Source: Cinnamomum chago
Taxonomy: Eukaryota > Streptophyta > Magnoliopsida > Laurales > Lauraceae
Length of the DNA: 64,000 nucleotides
Direction of reading: 5' to 3'
Assembly (NCBI GenBank): GCA_038049695.1
Contig: CP142458.1
Span: 59,863,501-59,927,500 of the forward strand
The notes under the pieces are model-generated. The model worked only from the letters and a program-made list of their open reading frames with translations. It was not told the DNA's origin and did not search any database. The position numbers were made by a program, and so were the translations under genes. Shown here one piece after another: positions 35,920 to 46,471 of this stretch. Position 1 is the stretch's first letter; each line of letters opens with the position of its first letter.

Positions 35920-36202
35920 TGTCACACTTAGTGGTAGTGTTAGTATGCTAGCTTGCTTGACTCCCTGGGGGCTTGGACTACACTAAGTCCCACATCGGAA
36001 ATATTCAAGTCCTGATCCTAGGCTTATAAGTCAAACCATATCTTAACTCAACATGATGCGTGTGTTTTAAAGCCGTGTGACCCTAGATCCCGTAAGAATT
36101 TTAGAGTTGGCGTGCTTGGGCGGGAGTAGTATAACCGCGTCCTAACGTGCGCATATGGGTCAAAGCGGACAATATTATGTTGAGTTAGACGGGGTTGTGA
36201 CA
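35920..36202 (+). mobile_element. Cassandra TRIM solo LTR carrying 5S rRNA-like sequence
   Basis: It starts TGTCACACTTAGTG and ends GGGTTGTGACA, with TGTCACA/TGTGACA inverted ends. It contains CTAAGTCCCACATCGGAAAT, a common Cassandra LTR segment. At about 36085-36131 it has GATCCC, then GGCGTGCTTGGGCGGGAGTA, matching the 5S rRNA region that holds the polymerase III box A. Cassandra elements are short, protein-less retrotransposons defined by this 5S domain in the LTR. One LTR only is present; the flanking pentamers ATTGA and ATAAA match poorly. The downstream 5S box C region is weakly kept. Confidence 0.85.
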
Positions 36203-37169
36203 ATAAATTATGACACATTAATTTTTTCACTGGAATGTAGGATGAACATAGATTTATGATAACAACCCTTAGACTGTAAGTGTGAAATTGGAATGTGCAT
36301 CTCAATTGTAATATGCTAGTGTAATTAGACATTTTTAATGTATTTAATGAAGTGCACTAGACCTGATATTCATATGTTATTTATAAACTAGTTCCTGCAC
36401 TACTAGTTCTAGATAAAGTGACTGGAATGCCATAATTAAGGTAATGATATCTTTGAAGAAAGCTAAAGACTAAAGACTTTGTGATACAGTCATCCAATGG
36501 GTCTCGCGAATAACTCGATGGCGAATTCTTCATCCTATCAACATTCATCAAGTGTTTAAAATCTCTCCTCTTTTTTTCATTCCAAGGAAGCAATTGAGAG
36601 TGTGCTTTAACTGACATGAGATTTATATAGTCGATGAATATTGATAGGATGAAACAGTATCTCCCCGGACTACACAAATGGACGTGTTTGTTTTAGGAGG
36701 TGCAATTTTCTCCTGAAGGTCTTTAGAAACAAATAATGCATTTCGTAACTTATATAAATCAAAGTTTATATCCGTAGGATTAATTGGAGACTGGCGAAGC
36801 CTGTGGGCCACTTCATTAGACGGAAGCTCTCAGGCTTGTTTGTTTGTATTAAAATATAAGAATTGAATATATATATATATATATAATTCATATAATAAGT
36901 GGTTAAAAGTGAAGATCCAATGTGAATTTGGGAAGAAAAAGAATCAAAAGAAGATGAGAAATTAACTATCAAACCTATCTTCTTTTGGTTCCACTTCAAA
37001 AAGAAAAAAGAAAAAAACAAGGTTATTTGCTGCTCATTTTTTAAAATACATCTTTGATCTTCATTTTTAACTATTAATGGTATGAATTCTACGTATTCAA
37101 TTGTTATGTACTTTAATGCAATTAAACAGGCTTGTAGAAAGGGGGATTATGAAGTACCTCCTATTAATA
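36203..37169. other. Distal part of element B and junction to kinase unit 2
   Basis: No recognised gene. Minus-strand frames at 36381-36811 are uninterrupted for about 100 codons but match no family I know. CACTACTAG occurs at 36397 without the expected A-run, so it is not a convincing terminus. An AT dinucleotide tract lies at about 36870-36890. Confidence 0.4.
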
Positions 37170-39120
37170 CACTCTGTGCCGCCTACGACAAGGGGGGTGA
37201 TTCCCAATCGAAGACTGGTCTACAGGTCAAGTCAAAATAAAAGGTAATAAAAATTAAGAGGTTTTAAAACTTTCAGGCAATTGTGGGAAAGAAAGAGAAA
37301 AATTGAAATACAGTAGTACCAGATTGCCAAATATTTATTGAAGAGGATTTGTCGGTTTTTGAGCTGTTGTAAATTCCATGGAGGAAAAATAGGTGTGGTC
37401 ATTTTTGGAATTAAAAATAAATCATGTGCCATGGCATAAATTCTGAGTTCCAAAAAGATGTGCAAGACGCAGGGGTTGTTTGGAAACTCTAGTCTAATTT
37501 ATAGAAGTTGCTTAGATGATGGTCTAATATAAAAGCTTTTCACTGTTAAATTCTATTTTACAATTAGTTCATTTGGTAAAATTATAAAAAAACTTTTATT
37601 TCGTGAGGAATTGGGTCTCACTTTTAGGAATTGTAGTACTGTTGTGCCCACCTTTTAAAATAACAATGTAAAGCCTACCATTTAAATCATTTTGGAAATT
37701 TTATGAGGCTATTTTCAACCAAAAAAATACTTTTAAATCTTGCGCTGTCCACTTCCATCCGCTTTAACTAAAATGCACTAAAAAAAAAAAAAAGCCTAGC
37801 TCTTTATCTTATTTTTTTAGATGCAAATGCTCTAATTTTTAAATAATCTCTAAAAATAGACACTAGAATTAGAAGTTTATCAAATCCTCTCCCATGCAGA
37901 GTCCTTTCTCGTGTATGTTGCGGTTCACTTCCTAGTCGGTCAGGTCTCTCGAGGGTACCAGCTAGACAAAAGAGTAGGATTTACGCTTTGCCTAACTTAG
38001 ATGTAAGTCAATTTATAGTTGAAATTAACAAGAAAAACACTGAAATTCACATGTCTACTTTTGAAAGTCAAAATCACATTATTTCATGCATGTGTAAATT
38101 ACTCCTAATACAAGGGACAATTCATCTGTTGCACCTCTGTCTTGCCGTAGAAGAAAACCAAAGTAAAAGAAAAGGAAACAAAGTTAAATTACACGGAAAA
38201 TATGTGGGACTAAGAAAATGAGATGCTCAAAAATGGCGGAATAGAACGAGGCAGGTCTCTATTTTGGGCTCTCAGGCCTATTGTATTCTGATTTCTCTAA
38301 ATCCAAGCCATTTTTTAAATTCTTCCGTTGCCTTTCTAAAAATAAAATTTAAGTGTTTTTTTGGATGGAATGTCAAATTGATGAATTATGGGATTATTTT
38401 TCCCCATGTAATTTAGTAATCACCAGTTATGAATGTTTAATTTTTAAATGTATGGATGTTCAATTTGGATTGTTAAGGATATACCTGTGCTAAGCTCGAG
38501 TGTTATGCTAGTATGTGATTATTTGACGCTGACCACAACTTAAACTAAAATGAAATTTGGAGAAGATACAATAGGACAAGTAGCAGTGAAAGATTTTGAG
38601 CGATTTGGATTTGAGAGAAGTCCTATGGGTGGATATGCGACCATGGGCGGGGTAAGAGAATTATCTTCTCCTAGGCCTCAATGATCCTGGCGCATCCAAC
38701 ACTTCATAAAAGAAGAACAAGGCTATCCAAGCTGTGGAAACATCTCAGAACAGTAAGTCGCCCCATCCAAGTTGTGGAAAAATCACTGAACAATATGACC
38801 CGTGAAGCAAGTTGCCAACTAGCAGTCTTATGGGTGGAAGACTCCCAAGTTTCAAATATAATAAACTGAGTGCTTGTGGATAACATGATGAGCGTGTCAC
38901 ATGCGTGTCCCAGGTCACGAGATTCGATTCGGCGCACTGGGGCCCAGAAGCTGGAAGCACCCTTGAAATTAGATCAACAAAAAGCTTCTCTTTACTGAGC
39001 GGCGACTTGACGGGGACTCGAAATAATGTTAGCTTTGTCTTCCACTATAGACTTTTGTAGCTGTCAAAATTGACCACACTTTCCCTGCCAAGTGCCAACT
39101 CCCTCTCTCTCTCTCTTTTC

Positions 39121-39128
39121 TATAAATA
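39121..39128 (+). promoter_or_regulatory. TATA box of kinase unit 2
   Basis: TATAAATA lies 76 bases before the ATG at 39204, right after a CT repeat. The aligned place in the intact unit 3 (46381-46389) reads CTAGAAATA. Confidence 0.6.
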
Positions 39129-39203
39129 GAAGTGTCCATCATTTGAGCCAAGCAATAATGCTTTTCCTTTACTGGAGTTCTCACTGTCTTTCACTTTACT
39201 ACC

Positions 39204-39281
39204 ATGCAGCTCCCCAACATTCTGAGGAGGAGACTCCTTGGGTTCTTGATCTTGTTGGATGTTGGCAGAGTAAATGTGGGC
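39204..39281 (+). pseudogene. LRR receptor-kinase pseudogene, unit 2 (first 26 codons)
   Basis: ATG at 39204 aligns with the unit-3 start (ATGCAG(C/A)TCCCCAAC). It encodes MQLPNILRRRLLGFLILL, the start of a signal peptide. A copia LTR begins at 39282 and gives an immediate TGA. The rest of the gene is not found downstream, so the copy was broken and then lost. Confidence 0.75.
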
Positions 39282-39639
39282 TGATGACAGAATAGCCTTA
39301 CTACAAACTGTTGCACACGCACAAATCATTTACTGAAGGTGAAAGAGAGTTTTGCACAGTACAAATAGGAATTGAAGACTTTTTCATTCATATATCATCT
39401 CTTTAACATAGACTATTTAAATAGATAAAGGTTACTAACAATAAAGGGACAGGTGTCCCATGAACACCTACTTTGTAGAACTAACGTACAGAGTCACTAA
39501 AAGGGCAGGTGTCCCATAAACACCTAGTCTATAGAACCAACACAAGGACACGTTTACAGACTTCTTCAAGCAAAGACTTATTCAAAGATAGTTAAATGAC
39601 ATATGAGCATAACATTTGAATTAATTTAATATTCTAACA
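39282..39639 (-). repeat. 3' LTR of the copia element
   Basis: On the minus strand it begins TGTTAGAATATTAAATT, just after the polypurine tract (39640-39650), and ends TTCTGTCATCA at 39282, giving TG...CA ends and a 358-bp LTR. It contains two divergent copies of a GGGACAGGTGTCCCA(T)GAACACCTA-like segment (about 39440-39535). Confidence 0.75.
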
Positions 39640-39735
39640 CTCCCCCTTAATTCAAATGCCTTCAACACCAAGCATTCTTCATGATTTGAAAAACTCCTCT
39701 CTTGAGAGAGCCTTTGTGAAAATATCAGCAACTTG

Positions 39736-40300
39736 TTAATCCGTGCTGCAGTACTCCAGCTTTATCTCTTTCTTGGCCACAAGCTTACGAATAAAATGAT
39801 GCCGGACTTCAATATGCTTTGTTCTTCCATGGAAGACCGGATTTTTTGTCAATTCAATTGTTGACTTGTTGTCACAAAATAAAATTGTAGCTTGTTCTTG
39901 CTTTTGCTTCAGGTCACTTAGAATCCTCCTAACCCACACGGTTTGACAAGCTGCACTTGTTGCTGCCATATATTCAGCTTTAGTTGTAGAAAGTGCAATA
40001 GTTTGCTGTTTTTTTGAAGCCCATGATATCAATGCAAATCCAAGACTAAGCCCATAGCCTGAAGTACTTTTCCTGTCATCTGCACAACCAACCCAATCAC
40101 TGTCAGTATAAAAGACAAGTTTACAAGTATCTGATTTTTTATACCTGAGTCTGAGATCCAATGTTCCATGAATATATCGTAGAACTCTCTTGACTGCACC
40201 CATGTGAGCTTTACTTGGACTGTTCATAAACCTTGAAATCAAGCTCACCGAAAACATTATATCTAGCCTTGAATGTGTGAGCTAAATCAAGCCACCAACC
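39736..40300 (-). pseudogene. Copia RNase H region
   Basis: The frame 40257 to 39736 encodes the reverse-transcriptase tail and RNase H, with motifs SRFMNSPSKAHMGAVKRVLR, FYTDSDWVGCADDRKSTSGY and FCDNKSTIELTKNPVFHGRT. It stops after LEYCSTD with a TAA where copia proteins go on to QVADIFTKAL. That tail is still readable past the stop. A frameshift at about 40258-40305 separates it from the upstream reverse transcriptase. Confidence 0.85.
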
Positions 40301-40305
40301 ATCCT

Positions 40306-41444
40306 TCAAAATTCTTTTGCATCTGCCTTTTCAATTCCATCCTCTACCATAAGCTTCTCATCTGTATTCATGGGTGTTTTAGCTGGATTGCAATTTGACA
40401 TATGAAACCTTTTCAACAAATCTCTTGCATATTTTCCTTGGTGCAGAAAAATACCATTTGAGTCTTGAATAACTTCCATCACCAAAAAATAATGTAAAGG
40501 ACCCAAATCGGTCATTTCAAATTTAGACATCATATTTTCTTGAATTCTTTAATCAATTTTGAAGATTTACCAGTAAATATCATATCATCAACATATAAAC
40601 ATACTATGAGAATTTCATCCACACCTTGAGCAGCCATAGCTAGAATAGTTCTAATGGTATCAATTCTAGCAACAGGAGAAAATGTTTCAAAGAAATCTAC
40701 GCCTGGAACTTGTGCATACCCTTTTGCCACCAAACGAGCCTTGTGTTTTTCCAATGACCCATCAGCATTAAACTTGGATTTGAAAATCCATTTGAGCCCG
40801 ATGGGCTCTTTACCTGGTGGTAAGTCTACCAGTCTCCATGTTTTGTTTTTTTCAATGACATTCATTTCAACTTTCATTGCATCATGCCAATTTTTCTCAT
40901 TCACTGCATCCTTAAAGCAAGCGGGTTTAAAAGCAAAGCATACAAAATCACATGACTGGTAAATATCAACAAGACTCCTTACCTTTCTAGGAGGTGATTC
41001 CGACGATGTGAAACCAGCCGGACTTAATTGAGCATCAGGTGGTGAATCAAATGATGATGTTTCTTCTTCTTCAATAATTAGAGGGTATTGATCGACATCA
41101 ATGTCCCACTTCCATGCATCATTTTTATTAAAGATCACATCACAACTAATAAATAAAGCCTTGTTTTGAGGAGCATAAAGTCTATAGCCTTTAGTTTCTT
41201 CACTATATCCGACAAAAATGCACTTAAGACTCTTATCATCTAACTTGTGCCTTTTTTCACAGGGAAAATGTGCATAAGCTATAGAACCAAAGATTTTTAA
41301 ATGACTTACATTTGGCTTTCTCCCATACCATGCTTCATATGGTGTTTTTCCATTGACTGCCTTTGTAGGAGAGCGATTAAGCAAGTAAACCATTGTAAAT
41401 ACTGCTTCAGCCCAGAAGCTTTTTGGAAGCCCTTTTTCTTTCAA
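40306..41444 (-). pseudogene. Copia integrase C-terminus and reverse transcriptase, internally deleted
   Basis: Two frames cover the integrase tail (LPKSFWAEAVFTMVYLLNR) and the reverse transcriptase (HKARLVAKGYAQVPGVDFFE; active-site LYVDDMIFTG). Between LAMAAQ and DEILIVCLYVDDM the family normally has about 80-90 residues with the first catalytic Asp (MDVKSAFLNG region). These are missing, so the polymerase cannot work. A further frameshift lies at about 40530. Confidence 0.85.
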
Positions 41445-41480
41445 CGTGCATCTTGCGGTTTCAACAATGCTACGATTTTT

Positions 41481-42262
41481 TCATGCCGCGACTCCATTTT
41501 GTTGTGGAGTGAAACTTGCGGTAAGTTCTCTTCGTATTCCTGCATCTTTACAGATCATAAGGAAATCCTTGGATGTAAATTCACCCCCTCGGTTAGTTCT
41601 TAATGTCTTAAGTAAAAACCCACTTTGTTTTTCAACATAAGCTCGAAATTGTAGAAAGCATGAAAGAGCTTTAGATTTTTTCTTAAGAAAATATACCCAA
41701 AGCATCCTTGTGCAGTCATCAATAAATATTAAAAAATACTTACTGTCACCAAGTGAATTTGTGCGCATAGGGCCACATCTATCAGCATGGACCAACATTA
41801 GGGGTTGATTAGCCCTCCAAGATTTACCCATTGAAAAGAGGTTCGATGGTATTTTCCAAAAATACATGCTTCACACATTTTGTCACCATGATACACAACA
41901 AGTAAGCCAACAACCATGTCCTTTTAATACAGTGAATACAAACTATGAAAATTTAGATGCCCATATCGCTTATGCCAAAGCCATGAATTATCATACTCCA
42001 CAGACTTGAATGCATTGAGGGTAAGATCGGAAATTTTGAGAGGAAACATTTTGTTTTGAGTCATTTTCACTGTCATGACCAACTCCATATTCTTCTTTTT
42101 AAATAGCATGCATTTATCCTCATCAAAAATCGCATAATACCCTTTTTTCATTAACTGTCCCAAGCTAATTAGGTTTTGAGCCAAACCCGGTACAAACATA
42201 ACATCGTGTATGAGCTTTGTACCTGACTTGGTGTTCACAGAGACAATTCCTTTGCCTTGCAC
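41481..42262 (-). pseudogene. Copia pre-integrase and integrase core, mutated
   Basis: The frame 42262-41924 has the GAG-pre-integrase signature (SWLWHKRYGHLNFHSL). The frame 41867-41481 has the integrase core (LVHADRCGPM ... FIDDCTRMLWVYF). The usual second catalytic Asp is Asn (LRTNRGGEF). At QNGVAA the expected Glu-Arg is replaced by Ala and a stop, so two of three DDE residues appear lost. A frameshift separates the frames at about 41868-41923. Confidence 0.8.
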
Positions 42263-42277
42263 CTGGACTTGACTATG

Positions 42278-43305
42278 CTATCCCATCAGGACTTGTGATC
42301 TTACTGACTCATCCATCTCAACAAACAATGTTTTATCACCTGTCATATGGTTACTGCACCCACTATCCAAAAACCAAATATCTCCAACAAATTCAGCATT
42401 GGCAGATAAACATGAGAGAAATAAATTTTCCTTAACTTCATCATTTGCCTTTTCTTCATGGAAATTTATTTGATTTTTGTTTTTATGCCAACAATCTTTT
42501 TCTTCATGTCCAAATTTATTACAATTTGAACATTGAAGCACAGTTGAGGACTTATTTTTGTTCCAACAATCTTTTTCAATATGACCTATTTTCTTGCAAT
42601 TATAGCATTGAGGAGGTTCGAGATTACCTTTGTTGTGGTTTCTCTCATTTCCATTATGCATGGTTCTGCCTCGGCATCTTTCACCAAAATTTTGCCTTCC
42701 ACGTCCACGTCCTTGGCTAGTTTGCCTTTGGTTGGAGTGAGCCCCTGCATTACCACTTGACCCCTTTTTCAAATCAAGTGTTGTTTGGAAAACCTGCTCA
42801 ATTGGCTTATTTGCATTTCTGTTTAACCTTTCTTCATGTGTTTGCAAAGAACCCATTAGTTGATTCAAAGACAATGTAGTTAAATCCTTGGATTCTTCAA
42901 TAGCAGCAGCAACATGGTCAAATTTGGGAGTGAGACTTCTTAGCACTTGTTCAACAATTTTTTGATCACTTAAGTCCTCAGCAAGAGACCTAGTTTGGTT
43001 CACATAGGTTGTAACTCTTGTGAAAAATCCCTGAATGGACTCCGAATTTTTCATCAACAAGGTCTCAAACTCATGGCGAAGAGTTTGTAATTTCAAGTTA
43101 ACAACTTGACTTGATCCTTTATATTCATCTCGAAGCAATTCCCATGCTTCATTTGATGTGGTGGCTCCCATTATCCTAGGAAAGATGGTCTCATCCAGAG
43201 CTTGTTGGATATAAAACAGGGCCTTTGCATCCTTTTTCCTATTTTCTTTCATCTCATTTTTTTGGGCTGTAGTAATTCTTCCCTCTTGCGATTCATATTC
43301 AAGTA
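42278..43305 (-). pseudogene. Copia gag-protease, N-terminus missing
   Basis: A 324-codon frame (43252-42278) carries the UBN2-type gag domain (ALFYIQQALDETIFPRIMGA), two zinc knuckles (CYNCKKIGHIEKDC and CSNCNKFGHEEKDC) and the protease active site LDSGCSNHMT. In-frame gag sequence goes on upstream to about 43305 and is cut off. The next frame begins one base out of phase at 42262. Confidence 0.85.
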
Positions 43306-43636
43306 AGCCATTCAGGGCCCTGCCCTGGCCCTGGCCCTCGAGGGTAGGGTAAGGGCCTAGATAGGGAAGGCCCTCCGAGGGCTTTGGCTAGCTCAAGTCC
43401 GGCCCTGCATATATTGAGGGTAGGGCTGGGACAACCCCAGGCCCGGCCCGGCCCGGCCCTTTGACAAAATAAGAGGGCCATGCCACTATTGTCCAAGCCC
43501 GGCCCTCAAATCTAAGGGCCTGCAAAAAATTGTCCAACCCGGCCCTAAGGTTTTTTGTTAGAAACAAAAGCTCTCATTTTAAGAGCTTTTTGAGGGCCGG
43601 GCCGGGCCCCTTTTCTCAGGGCCAAATTGACGGGCC
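43306..43636. mobile_element. GGCCC-rich hAT-like remnant(s)
   Basis: Dense GGCCCGGCCC words with a TAGGGCTGGGACAACC start at 43421 and, from the right, TAGGCCCGTCAATTTGG ending at 43638. They resemble hAT termini, as in the 13.3-kb element. No matching 8-bp flanks were found. The piece bridges truncated copia sequence and the start of kinase unit 3, so it probably marks a rearrangement. Confidence 0.4.
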
Positions 43637-46471
43637 TAGTCTAGCCCATTTGGTGGTACAAGCCCCTGGGTTTGGTGACTATCAAAGGGTGTTCCCTATG
43701 TGTAAACGGTTCAGATGAATCACAAAGTTGGCGAGCCGAAAGTTTTCGCCTTAAAGTTGCATAGAGACATTCCCCTATAGAGTAGTCTACCACACCCATC
43801 CTACGTGTTTGAGAGGGAATTTATGGAGTTTATCACACGCTAGTCTCAATATCATACGCCGTGTCGCCTACAACACGGGACGATTGTCAGCCGCAACTTG
43901 GGTCTATAGGCCAAGTCACAATAAAAGGTACCCAAAATGAATTTTTTAACATTTTAGGCATTTGCGCCTATCAAAGAGAAAAATTGAAGAGGATTTGTTT
44001 GGTTTTTGAGTAGTCGTATATATATTCCATGGAGAAAAGTAAGTGTGGCTATTTTTTCCATGGCATAATTTTTTAGTTCAAAAGGATGTGCAAGACCTGG
44101 GTGTTGTTTGGAAACTCTAGTCTAATTAATAAGAACTTATTAGATTGAGCTCTAAAATAAAACCTTTTAACTTTTAAGTTCTAATTGAAAATTAATTTAT
44201 TTGGTGAAATTATAAAAAAAAACTTATTTTTGAGGAAGTTGGGGCCCACCTTTTGAATTGTAGTAATTGAGGCCCAGCTATTTTAAATTACAATGTCAAG
44301 CCCACCATTTGGGGCATTTTGAAATATTTATAAGATTATTTTTGTCCAAAACAGTACTTGTAAAGTTTACATTGTAATTTAAAACTTAGATAAATTCAAA
44401 CCAAAACTTAGAAAAATTTATGTCAAACTTGAGTTCAAGTCAAAATGATTCGGTTGCTCAAGGTCACCGATGAGTTGATTTTGCTTCTTTCAACAATTTT
44501 CTTCGTCTTCTTCGCTTTCGCTTCGTCTTCTTCGCTTTCGGAATCTTGATTTTGCATAGGTTTCGAAGTGTATGACGGTCTCAGTGTTTTTAAACGGAGC
44601 GTGTTGGTGACGTATAGAGTATATAAAGAGAGGGTGTTTTTTGTCTTTTTAACTCATTCAATGTTAAAAGAGGACCTCTGTGAGAAAATGTCTCGGACCC
44701 AGCTATAAAACGTAACGTTGACGAACCTGCCGTCAAAGGCCCCCAAAAATAAATGTGGGGTGGGGTGGTTTTTTTTTTTTTAAACACAGTTCTACAAAGG
44801 AGGAATACCTGGTGAAAAACCTGTAAACCCGCTGTTGGGGAAAGTGGTAAGTGCCATGTAACTTGACCAAGAAAAGGCATCCCACGTTAGTGCTGACTTT
44901 AGAAAGCCAGAGACAGAGAAAATTGTCAGACCAGGGCATGGCACCGGCAAATTGTGGAAAAACTCTAATAATGAATCCGGATAAAAAAAGCCAGTACTGG
45001 GTAGGTGGGATAGCGTGAGCGTGGGGCTCGCTAGAACGATCACTTTCTCTCTTTCCATCTTCAATTTCAGTACTATAAACAATCCAACTTGGGCTTCCTT
45101 CGAGCCCAGCAGTAATGCATTCTGACAATTTCTTATAAGAGAGGGTCCTTATTCTAATTCCTAAAAGTCATTCTCATGCTATAATTATAAAAGGTGAGGC
45201 TCATGTAAAACAATTCATAAAAGTGGGCCCTTGTTATAAATCATAAAGGCGGGCCTCTTGTTCACAATCATGCAAGATGGTTCCACATTTTAATTTCCGA
45301 TAAAAGTGGGGTGTTTTAAAAACAAGAGAATGACTTAATAAGGAGTTAATGGCCAAGGGCAATATAGGAAATAAAACTCTTTCATTAATGCTGATTGTTA
45401 CAAAGCAGTTAATGCTCCCTAAATATGTGGAGCTCTTACTGGGTAAAGCATGTCATTGGCCATAATAAGGTATAGCTGTCGGATGTGAATTTTGATCCCC
45501 CGGGGAGAGAGATTGCCATTCATCTATGTATGGTATTTAATATATGTACGTCGAAAATGAGGATTCTAACTACCCTCAAAATTGACGAATCACGATTGCT
45601 AGCTACAGTAACGGCCGTAACACTATTCTTCGATGAAAGTCGAAGAAATAAAAAGAGAAAATGGGGTGGGTTCCCTCTCGCCAAATGTGTTGCCGGCAAC
45701 ATACTACGTTGGTTGTCCTTGTTGACACCAAAAATGTCACTTTGCCTCTTCAACATCAAAGAAGTTACATGAAGCCGCATCCTACCACAAACATGCAATG
45801 CTACTTCAAGTATCGAATCTTGTCAGAATCAAACAAAAATTGTAAGATCCTTCAAAGCAGCCAAAAGAAGAGAACATATGAAGTTTCGGGCTATTCCAGC
45901 ATCATTTGGCCTAATTTCACTCCTCCGACAGCTGAACAGACGCCCCTGGCGGCAACAACGTTGAAGACATTAAAACTTCGATCAGAGCCTACGGATGGTC
46001 CCAAAATACCCCCAAAAGGCTCCGTGTCAAATTTCAAGTCAAACTGACAACGTTTGACCTTCCATCAACCCTCGAGCAGTAAAATCAAGCCTCTTGGCGA
46101 CGAGAACCACCGAAGTCATCATTCATCAAACAGAGCACATGGGTGACTTCAATATGATTCATTGAAACAGTATTCCCGGACTTATTTTAGCTTTATCTTC
46201 TTCCACTAGACTTTTACAGTTGTGGAATTGGACCACACTAAACCAACTGCCAAGTCAAGCACGAGGTTGAATGTTGGCGAGCATTCACATTGAGACTAAT
46301 GTTTTAGCAAGAGTTTTGGATCCATTGATGATTGATCCCTGGAACAGAGAAATCCCATTTATCTGTTTCCATCTTCTATGCTAGAAATACGAGTGTGCAT
46401 CAATTGAACCAAGCCAGTAATGCCTTATCTTTATTCGAGCTCTCTCTTATCTTTTAACTAATCAAACTAGT
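43637..46471 (+). other. Upstream region of the intact receptor kinase (unit 3)
   Basis: The first ~1.4 kb is shared with units 1 and 2. From about 45130 to 46100 the sequence differs and may include an LTR-type insertion (TGTCGGATGTGAATTTTGAT at 45477), but ends were not established. The last ~350 bp before the start codon match the unit-2 promoter, with the TATA position changed to CTAGAAATA (46381). An open frame at 45661-46047 has no recognisable family. Confidence 0.5.

Larger units (their letters stand above)
29595..37130 (+). mobile_element. CACTA element B with tnp2-type transposase; right end missing or unclear
   Basis: It starts CACTACTAGAAAAAAAGGGT at 29595 inside exon 2 of the unit-1 kinase. 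Unit 3 shows the uninterrupted AAGGTCCCCCTGTCACTCG, so the break point is clear. Subterminal ATATCGGTT repeats (29620-30190), a CT-rich leader and a transposase follow. No reverse-complement terminus or second repeat array is seen before kinase unit-2 sequence starts at about 37170, and the lost end of unit 1 does not reappear. The right end was therefore deleted or rearranged. The stated end is approximate. Confidence 0.75.
37170..39281 (+). repeat. Receptor-kinase duplication unit 2 (upstream region)
   Basis: Aligned with the upstream parts of units 1 and 3. For example, GGAAACTCTAGTCTAATT at about 37481 matches 24459 and 44110, and TTGCACCTCTGTCTTGCCG-like words match 25500. It contains promoter-type sequence and ends 26 codons into the kinase gene. 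Confidence 0.8.
39282..43305 (-). mobile_element. Ty1/copia retrotransposon, 5'-truncated, minus strand
   Basis: The gene order on the minus strand is gag, protease, integrase, reverse transcriptase, RNase H, the copia order. A 3' LTR with polypurine tract TTAAGGGGGAG marks the left side. The 5' LTR and the gag N-terminus are missing; gag homology stops at about 43305, where GGCCC-rich sequence takes over. Insertion is in exon 1 of kinase unit 2. No second target flank remains. Confidence 0.85.

Noticed and set aside
36397..36410. CACTACTAG as a possible second CACTA terminus
   Set aside because: It lacks the following A-run and subterminal repeats and points the same way as the left end, so it cannot close element B.
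36381..36811. Minus-strand frames of about 60-100 codons in distal element B
   Set aside because: No family recognised and the frames overlap without gene structure; left as unassigned.
45661..46047. 129-codon open frame upstream of the receptor kinase
   Set aside because: No recognisable domain, no homologue in the other units, and biased composition; probably chance or part of an LTR-like insert.
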